Source of the DNA: Bryoerythrophyllum caledonicum
Taxonomy: Eukaryota > Streptophyta > Bryopsida > Pottiales > Pottiaceae
DNA length: 64,000 bases
Direction: 5' to 3'
Assembly (NCBI GenBank): GCA_963971425.1
Contig: OZ020517.1
Coordinates: 2,296,501-2,360,500, forward strand
Shown: positions 55,753 through 64,000 of the stretch, piece after piece
Layout of the letters: each line of letters begins with the position of its first letter
Position numbering within the stretch: position 1 is the stretch's first letter
The notes under the pieces: generated by a model
The model's database searches: none
Told to the model about the DNA's origin: nothing
The model's input: only the letters and a program-made list of their open reading frames with translations
Made by a program: the position numbers and the translations under genes

Positions 55753-57914
55753 CCCACAATATTTTGTCGTATTGGAACACGGTAAGGTTTAGATCTTGAA
55801 ATGACCTCCAAATGAAAGATATTAGTTGAAGAAATTTCAATGCAAAGTTGTAAGTCTTCTTTAATTTTATTACTTTTTTGGTATTCTATAGTGTTTGCTT
55901 GTATACATGGTTCTTGTCTGATGCTTAAGGGATAAACAACCATTTATAATGATAACCAAGTTCCCTATGACAACATCCTCGATTGTTGGAATTATAATAG
56001 TTGCTTCGTCTACTATAATTCAAGCTGACTATTATACATGAAATGTTTCTACAATGTGTAGTCAATTGCTTTGGGGTTTTTGAATACAAAATCTAACATG
56101 TTAGGGAAGGTATGGTTGTGTGCTTTTGAATATGATTTATGAAATCCAACATATTAGGGAAGGTATGGTTGAATTGAATACTCCCCAATGATGGACACCA
56201 CATTCACTCATCCTAGTATATTCCTTCACTACCTTAGCATCACCATCACCAACTAAAGAGTCTTTTGTATCCTCCATGATCTCTTATGAATCTTTGGCAA
56301 CCAACTTCAATTTAGGGATGGGTTCCCAATGAAGAGAGTTAAAATGCATGTGCGGGCAGGGAGATTGGGTAGTGAAAAAGGCATAGGAGAGGTAAGGTCT
56401 AGTTGAAACAAGATGTGATCTAGCCTGGGCCGGTAATGTATTAGGTAAGCTCCAAAGGACCCTTGGATTCAGCTCCAATAAATGATTATGAATGATATCA
56501 AATTTAAGAGGACGTTGATTTAGGTCAAGGACCATTGGATCCTACACAAACGGTTCAAATTTATGCATGGATCAATCATCATCAAGCTCCTGATTGGACA
56601 TATTCAAAATATAGGTTGGATGGTGCAGATTGTGATTAGAATTTTTTTGTTAAGTGGACGGCTGAAATTGAAGCTATGAAATTTGAAACCCACAATGTTT
56701 ATCCGGATATCTAATTTGATTTTAGAATGTAAATGTAATCATTTTTATGTGCATGATGCATATTGTTGTCCGACAATTTGTGACATAAGAGGCATGGTTG
56801 CCGCGAGTATCCAATTTATTCTAAGCACATCATATGATGATATGTATGCAAGTTTCCAATCTCCACCGATTTTGATGAGGAGTTGAGCAAGTTGGAGGTT
56901 GGGGTGACAATTATCCATGAAGGACTGCTGTCCAACATCCACTTTGTCCTCCTGCCCAAGAAATTACAAACGGTAAAAATAAATTAACACACCGTAATCC
57001 ATAACAACAACAAAAATAAAGACAAAGAAGAGAAGCAGAAGAAGAATTATTCTAGTCTCCGATGGAGGCCAATGTGAATAAGTTGTCTTTTTGTTCCACC
57101 ACTAAAGCAATGTCCACTCGACAAAGGATTAGTAGTATGGAATTACTTCCCCTCTCAAACAATAGTAATACAACTGCAGCACTTCCGCCTCTCAAAACCA
57201 TCCCCACCACTCTCACAGAAACCTCTTTACCAGAGAACACTTGAAAAGGGGGTTTTATTGAGGTTTTCACTCACATATTCTGGATGGTGGCATCGACAAT
57301 ATTAGAAGCATGTAGAGTTCAAAAATTGGAAGGACCATAGAGAAATGATTTGGATTGTTCATTGGCTACACCATTCTTTGAAGATAGTGTGGACCAAAGT
57401 AGTTCAAGATTCTACATTAATTGGAAATCCGCCGGTTGGCACACACTTGTTTGACAACAAAAGCTTAATCAAAACTTGACATACATGTGCTTGATGTAAA
57501 TCAATGTAGGTGATCCCACATCAGAGGAAGAAGAACGCCGGTTCCCGAAGATCCCACATCAATGATAATTTCCACACTACATTCAGCGAACGGTGTAATA
57601 AACACGCAAAGTTTCAAAGTAATATAGACAAAAAAGGTTTTTTACAAGACAAGTATGTGGAAAATACCCTATGCACTGCAAAGTTCCGTGCGTAATCAAT
57701 TCACAATGGAGAATGTCCCAAAAAATTTGAAATTTCAAGAGATTTGTCGAGGTGATATCCATGTAATGCCAATGTTATACCCGTGCAATACATAGGTGAT
57801 ACACATGTAATGCCTACATATCACCCATTGTGTCCAAGCTACTACAATCTAAAAGAATAATTAATTCAGCATATAGTGTCCCAAAGTGACCACTTCGTAT
57901 GGGAGTGTGGCTTT
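55753..57914. other. AT-rich intergenic, no gene identified
   Basis: A protein-like but broken stretch lies near 56560-56700 (WINHHQAPDWTYSKYRLDG, then stops). A 60-codon frame at 57062-57244 (start MEANVNKLSFCSTTKAMSTR) has no recognised domain; its start text resembles 3090-3125, so it may be part of a dispersed repeat. Confidence 0.4.
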
Positions 57915-57970
57915 CGGGTGTAGGGCGCCCTACTTATCGGCACGGGTGTAGGGCGCCTTACTTATCGGCA
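57915..57970. repeat. 28-bp tandem duplication over the receptor kinase stop codon
   Basis: Two copies of a 28-base unit beginning CGGGTGTAGGGCGCC at 57915 and 57943 (one base differs). The stop codon of the minus-strand kinase gene (57962-57964) lies in the second copy. Confidence 0.8.
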
Positions 57971-60900
57971 CGACGGACCCGACGTGGTAGCCGCCAAGAA
58001 CCGCAAGTCGTCGAGCGCGGCCGTCCACTCGCCCTCGCACGCCGCGACCACGTCCACCATGCTAGGTCGGGCACCAGGATCACTGGCCATGCACTGCAGC
58101 GCCAGTCTCCCCAGCAACGCCGCGCCTGGCCCTCCCGCCTGCTCCCCGCGCTCGCGCCCGTCGCGCCTGGGGCCCGTCACGCTTACGAGCTGCAGCACCA
58201 GCGCGCCGAACGCGTAGATGTCGCAGTCCTCCGTCACGACGCCCGGCTGCTGCGCGTACTCGGGCGCCAGCGACCCGCGCGCCGCCTGCCTCTTGTGCGT
58301 CGCGTACATTACCTCCTCCGCCACGATCTCCGCCTGCCCGTAGTCCGCCAGCAGCGCCTTCCCGCTCTGCTGCTCCACCACCACGTTGCCCGCCCACAGG
58401 TTCTGGTGCGCCATCGATCCTTCGTGCAAATGCGCTAGTCCTGCTTGCACACCAGGAAATTTATACAATCCGTGAGAAAAATTCATAAGAATTTGGATTG
58501 GAGCCTTTCTCATGAATCGTTCCTCGACACGATTGTTTTCACGGATCGTTCAATTCCTGGCCGAATTGTGAAAAGTAATCATGGATTCTTCTCCTAAATC
58601 GTTCCAGCTGACGACAGATGACAAAATCATTCCGCGTGCGCAATCGTCACAATTATCCTCATGGATAACATTCGTGCTCGGGATGATTGCTCGTGACGGT
58701 TGCGAATTTTGTCACATTCTGCGCGGAATGATTAATGAGAAGATTCGTTTGAGTTGCAAATTGGATTGGCGAAATTTTGTTTACCTCTGGCGATACCGCG
58801 GATGATGTTGACGCGCATTTTCCAAGTGAGAGGCGTGCCCTCGCCTTGGCCGTGGAGAAGGTGCTCCAGGGAGCCGTCCGGGACGAACGCGTACACGAGG
58901 AAGCACTCGGAGCCGCCCTTGGAGCAGCAGAAACCGAGGAAGGCAACGAGGTTTTCGTGCTTGACATGCGTGAGCGCCTCGATTGCGGTCTGGAAGTCGG
59001 CGCTCGAGTGGCGTGTATTGTAGATGGCCTTCACGGCCACGACAGTGCCGTCGCGCAGCGTGCCTTTGTACACCGCCGTGTGGCCGTCCTTCTTACGCTG
59101 CAGCAGGTTCTGCTCGGAGAAGTAGTTCGTGGCGGTCTCGAGCTCGTCCAGGCTCATGCTCCATTCTCTGCGGCCCGAGCATCGTGAGAACGAGTCCGCG
59201 ATGCTCGCAACTCGTTCCTCTCCCGTTGGTTTGTACCGAGCTGCTTTCATGATGTCGGAGCTCGATTCGAACACGCGGCTCCTCATCAGCTTGGCGTTGC
59301 GGCGTCTCAAGTAGATATAGACGAGCACAAGGAACGCGCTGCTTCCGATTGCGAACGCGATGGCTGTGGCGATGCGCATGAAATTCCGTGACGCAGATTC
59401 CGTAGGACCAGGGATTGGCGATGGCGAGGATGCGCAGTGCGCCATGTCCGACCTTGTCATTGCGCACAGCGCGCTGTTGTTGCTGTACCTGAACCCTTGC
59501 CGCAGTCCGAACAACCCTGCAATGGAGATATCTAGCTCAAAACAAGACTCAAAGAAATCTACTGTGCATTCTTTTTGTCTTGCTGTTTTGTTATGTTTTT
59601 TGCACAAATCAAACCTGCGTGATGCAGATTTTCAGCTCATGTCAACATTCTGTAGAAAACTCTACTGTGAATTTTATTTTTCTTGTCCCTTTTTTTAAAG
59701 CAGAAAGCAAACCGAGGTTTCAATACAGAGATCGTCCAAGGTGAGGAGATTGTGGCGTACCAGATGAAACGGGGCCGGCGAGTAGGTTGTCAGAGACGTC
59801 GACGAAGACGAGATTTGGCAGATTGGTCAGAGTTTCTGGGACTTTGCCTGCAAGCGCATTGTGACTCACATCGAGTCGTGTGAGCATCGCCATGTTGCCA
59901 ATCGTGGCAGGAATGGTGCCATTGAGATTGTTGGCGTTCACCGCAAAAGTTTTGAGGCTTGAGAGGTTTGTGAGCTCTGCTGGTATTTCGCCGTCTAGTC
60001 TGTTGCTTGATAGCTCCAGCACTGAAATCATCACACTCAGCTATAATTTCTCATTAGCTTTAGGTTTCTACATTAGCGTTATGTATGAAGTCATCCAAAG
60101 TTTCAGTAAGAAACCACCTCTTTTGCTTAATTATACTACTCTTTTCTCACACTGAATAGTTACTAGAAGAGCATGGTGGTGTGTCAATTATAGAGGAGCT
60201 TAGTGGTCTCTAAACTCAAATCAAAATAGTTTCGGAGTAAAGAAAGAGTTTGCATGAGATACCATTAACCGCCTTTCTCTCTCCTTTGAGCTGACTTACG
60301 CAGACTTATTTCTGACGACTTCACAAATAATTCTATTGTATTCCAATGCCAGTTTGGTTTGCAGGAGAAAGGTGAGCAGATATCGAGGTCTGACCTTGTA
60401 AGCTGGACAGCTGACCCAGCTGAGGAGGTATATCGCCAGAGAGCTGGTTTCTGTTCAGATACAGGTCTGTCAGGGCTGCCAAGGAGGAGAGCGAGGCAGG
60501 GATGCTGCCCCGGAGGTCATTGAAGTTCAAGAACACCCCGGAGAGCGCCGAGAGCTCCGACAACGCATCTGGTATGAACCCCGACAACGATCGCCCTCGC
60601 AATGAGACATTCGTTACTCTCCCCGCTGCATGCTCCAAAGTGGCAACACCGAATTATTTGCAATGTCACCCGAGTTTAAAGAAGGTGCTCCTTCTTCCTC
60701 TTTTCGGCAAACGTAGCTAAGATCATGCCACTATCTCATGCGAATCCTTTTGTCATTCTCAATGATGGATAGAATGACTTAAACCTGAGCACTTCTTAAT
60801 TGAAAGACAAAAGGGATCTCTCTTCTGTTGATCTAGTAATTGTTTAGAGTGAACATACAGGAGTACGATGAATAAACGAGGGGTATTCGATTGACAGCTT

Positions 60901-61252
60901 TGGGTAAACTCTCTACTATGAACAGATATCCGGTTTAAACGAAAGAGAGCAACTCCTCTCTCGCGGAAAGAACAACACATTCAGAATGATGATCTAATCA
61001 GACAAGATTGTCACCTGCGTCGCAGAGCACTCCCTCGAAAGCACCCGAGCAAGGCCGTCCTCCTGCTTGCCATGACAAGAGTACCACACCATGTGGGTCG
61101 AGCGCCGCCTTCACGTCCAGCAACACATCCACTTGTAACCTTGCAGGCATCCATGCCACGGCGGGCCATGTGACCAGAAGCAAAATTACAACTGCTAGGA
61201 GGACCGTCATCATCTTCACCGCGGAGAGATCGATATGCAGCCGGTACATCAA
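57962..61252 (-). CDS. LRR receptor-like pseudokinase (LRR-RLK subfamily IV-like)
   Basis: Five exons keep phase: 61252-61015, 60625-60395, 60021-59761, 59516-58785 and 58440-57962, giving 646 residues. They encode a signal peptide (MTVLLAVVILLLVTWPAVA), an LRR N-terminal cap (VDVLLDVKAALDPHG...C-x-G), about five LRRs (LSGFIPDALSELSALSGVF; LSGDIPPQLGQL; LDGEIPAELTNLSSLKTF), a transmembrane helix (FAIGSSAFLVLVYIYL), and a kinase domain starting at MSLDELETATNYFSEQNLL. The ATP lysine is present (K406). HRDLK is HQNLW (H499-W503), which lacks the catalytic Asp; DFG is D520-Y-G; and a GSLAPEY segment remains. The sequence and length fit plant LRR-IV kinases, which have similarly altered catalytic loops. 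It probably acts at the plasma membrane as a co-receptor or scaffold; the ligand is unknown. The start could be ATG 61252 or one a few codons on. Confidence 0.88.
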
Positions 61253-61640
61253 CTACAGAGGTGATTGTTCAGAACCTCCACATAATCTTGATGCCAATGA
61301 AACAAAACGTTCACAGCCTGCTCAAATTTCCTAGTCTAGAACCTGCTCACAATTCAAGTTGTCATCGTCATGGTGTGGACAGGGCCTGCAATGGACACAG
61401 GTTGAATGGACGCCTGAGTCAATGGTCGCCTTCCAGAAGCAGAACGACCATCATCTTCACGGGAAGAGATCGATCAGCTGACACATCAACTACAGAGCTG
61501 ATTCAGAACCGAGTCCACATCTTGATGCCAATGAAATTAACCGGGTCATGTCCAGACTCCATATACCTGACTGTGGCAACTGCTCATGTTTCAAGTTGTC
61601 ATCGTCATGGTGTGGACAGGGCCTGCACTGTCTTCAGGTG
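61208..61640. repeat. Tandem duplication (241 bp apart) at the 5' end of the receptor kinase gene
   Basis: CATCATCTTCAC, AGAGATCGAT, ACATCAACTACAGAG, TCTTGATGCCAATGAAA and TCAAGTTGTCATCGTCATGG recur in order at about 61208-61400 and 61449-61640. The first copy contains the start codon and first codons of the kinase gene. The second copy is upstream and repeats the leader region without an intact coding start. Confidence 0.75.
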
Positions 61641-63149
61641 GAATTCCAGAGTATCTGGTTCCTGACTAGCCTGGCACATAGATGTCTGACTTTGTGTGTA
61701 ATTATTGTATCTTTCTGTGCAGAGTCACTCAAACCTGATCGAAGCTCTGATTGCGTGGGCATCACCTGCGAGAGCATGAATGTGAGTACTGTCTTGCCGG
61801 TGGTAGTACTGCAGCAATTGACTGGCAGAAGCTCCAATTCTGAGCCGTACCTAGCTTGGGGAAGTTTCGATCATACATGAATGCGTGTCGTGGTACTGAA
61901 CTGCGAGGTGGTGGCAGATCACATCTCCAAGAGTTTCAGCTTTCCAGTGATGTGGTGATGAGTAACATGAGTTCAGTCACCTGGCGTTGTACTCACCACG
62001 ATCTGTGGTGAGGACAACTGTGATCAAGCGGGCAGTAGTACTAGTACTCCTGTACTGCCGTGCTCATAACTTAGTATTTCCATTATTTAATTATGAACAC
62101 GGCATTGATCTCTGCGCAATGAGGAATCTGCTTTGCAATAATGGTGGCTTGTGTACCATGTGCGCCCCTGTTTGCCCAAGAGAGTGAAAAACTTTCTAGG
62201 TAGAGACAAAACGGATCCCACTATTTTGCCCGACTCCTAACCTCTAAGGATATCTCAGTGAGAGCAGATATTAGGGCTCAGGAGCAGAGTTATGTCTAGA
62301 TGCTATTTGCCATTTGGTTCCTCAAACGTTCAATGTTCCACGTGAGTATCCAAAATTTTCGATGAAAGTACTAAGAGCCGTAACTTCCATGCAGATGAGG
62401 TTAGTGCTGTGAAGCTTTTATCACAGTAATTGCTTCATAATCCGAAGCATTCAGCAAGTGCAATCCAAGGGCAGCGTTCAGATTGGAGAAGTGTGTGCGC
62501 GACGAATCAAGGTAAGTGTGAGTGAATAAGTAAGTCAATGCCCTACATTATCAGATCATGAGTCGTGTGATTAATATTCCTCTTGCAACTGATCTAAAGT
62601 CATTTACATCTAGAGTCCCACCTGACAGTTCTTTAGCCAGAGTGCCTATCGTAATGGCAGAGTATCTTAGCATGCCCAATTGTATAATGAGGATATCCAT
62701 AATCGACCGTGTCACTGTGTATACTTGCTTCTTTCTTTCATTGCTTAACATTCTGACCAGCAAGCTGTAAAATTACAGACCTAGAGCTACAGCTTCTGGA
62801 ACTTGCAGTAACACTGGTATTTATTTCCCGTAGATTGCTTTAACCAAAAACGTGTACAGGCATTTTACTGCTGCTGAATTCAGGTTGTGTAAATTGATGC
62901 CTCACACTTGAATGGAATCAAGCTAAGACAGATACTTGGTTTTATTATAAGGTTCAGCGACCTAAACCACACCAGCGATTCCTTAACTGGTTGACCCTTA
63001 GCGCCTACGTGGACCACGAGAGTCAGAGACAATTTGCGAGTTTAGCAGATTAGGCAAAACATTATCTACCATAATGGGTACATTCCAGCACAAGAAAACT
63101 ACGACTCCACTCCATGGAAATCACTGTAGTTTGTTGATGTCTGCATGGA
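61641..63149. other. Intergenic, no gene identified
   Basis: Short frames only. One (61548-61880) contains CVGITCESMN, faintly like an LRR cap motif, but has no repeats after it. Confidence 0.4.
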
Positions 63150-63153
63150 TTAA

Positions 63154-64000
63154 CCCCTAAAGGACCAAGTGTCCAAAACGGGCTTTTTGAAAATTCGGTC
63201 AGGTTCCTATGCTGTCAATTTCAAACATTCATCTTTGAAATTCTTACCATAGAAGGGCATTACCAAGACCTTAGTGGGAAAACAATTTTTTCCTAAATTG
63301 GACATTTGATGAAAAAGTTATAGGGTTTTTAATTTCAAATGGGGAGGGCGGGCACCTCGGGCACCTCCAAAAACTTTTCATAGGACACTCTATTGAAAGT
63401 GAGATTTTCAGTACTCGCAAGTAATATTATTTCCCTTCATGTTGTCAAAAAAAGTTCTTGTCTTTAGTGAAAAATAGCATACCAACCCAAGTCAAACATT
63501 TTCACACATTGTCACTCATTGTCGAGCAAGGTACCAAAAAAACTTCTTCTTTTCCACATAAAACCTAGAGATCTTCATATTTTTCACTTTTTATTTTTTC
63601 CACAACAATATGTAATGTAAACCTTCTTATTGACCATTCGGATTATCAATCGAAAACATATTAAGTTAAAAAAAAATTAAAGTGTGAATTAACAAATTTC
63701 GAGCCTCCACTCCTTGCACACTTGTTTTGAATATGCTACACCCTGTCTCTACCTCTAAAAATTGGTGTGTAAGGAGCTAACATCATGCTTAACAAGATGG
63801 TAATAGATTTAGACCTTGTGTAGTGAAAATTTTTGACACCAACTGAAGTCAAAGTCTGCTAATCCACTAAATGCAGGGAAGAAAATGAACCATTTGCTTG
63901 ACTTCAAACACTATAATCTTTCAATCCGTGCGGTCAAAGTTTATGAAATTTTGTACATGTATTACTTAATAAGCCTTTATTGAGATCCTACGGTCAAAAC
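63154..64000. mobile_element. piggyBac-like element, left tip (right end not seen)
   Basis: TTAA at 63150-63153 is followed by CCCCTAAAGGACCAAGTGTC, matching the tip of the MITE at 55537, and GGTCAGGTTCCTATGCTGTC corresponds to GGGCAGGTTCCTAAAATTCG there. No matching right tip with TTAA is found before the window ends, so the end given is only the window limit. Confidence 0.4.

Noticed and set aside
61720..61880. LRR-cap-like text (CVGITCESMN) as a second LRR gene
   Set aside because: No leucine-rich repeats, signal peptide or splice structure follows.

Overview
This window looks like nuclear DNA of a land plant. The evidence is plant-type telomere-like CCCTAAA tracts, GT/AG introns, a plant-type TyrA dehydrogenase, a subfamily-IV-like LRR receptor kinase, a DUF716/TMEM45 protein, and typical plant copia, CACTA, MULE-like and Helitron elements. 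GC-rich exons lie in AT-rich introns and intergenic DNA. A HET-domain pseudogene (HET genes are mainly fungal and are known in mosses), a Tc1-like transposase relic and a copia element with a half-tRNA-type primer site hint at a non-seed plant such as a bryophyte, fern or lycophyte. The species cannot be fixed from the sequence.

Layout. 1-29 kb is a nest of mobile DNA: a fold-back element end (1-609), two Helitron relics (1129-1768, 3583-4097; the second sits inside a copia-type LTR), tandem repeats, a MULE-like SWIM transposase with a divergent partner gene (6.3-11.2 kb), the right part of a CACTA element ending exactly at 17175, a decayed copia element (17176-about 21279) and an intact young copia element (22019-27347). 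The young copia has identical LTRs and an AAAGT target duplication, and it interrupts a decayed HET-domain gene. 29.5-34.3 kb holds two host genes on the minus strand (DUF716/TMEM45-like membrane protein; CIR1-type nuclear corepressor). 38.97-41.5 kb is a seven-exon arogenate/prephenate dehydrogenase. 42-50 kb is gene-poor and holds a Tc1-like transposase relic plus three adjacent fold-back Tc1/mariner-type elements. 50.9-54.9 kb is a seven-exon gene with the unusual order signal/EF-hand/SAM/FN3/membrane segments/FYVE-like zinc finger. 58.0-61.3 kb is a five-exon LRR receptor-like pseudokinase on the minus strand.

For the five host genes I placed exon boundaries by hand: every junction has GT/AG ends and keeps frame, and they give products of 284, 451, 412, 661 and 646 residues. 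The host genes do not form an obvious pathway. The most novel signal is the fold-back family: elements share about 185-bp internal modules, are bounded by TA and begin with CAGT, yet each carries a different outer tip.
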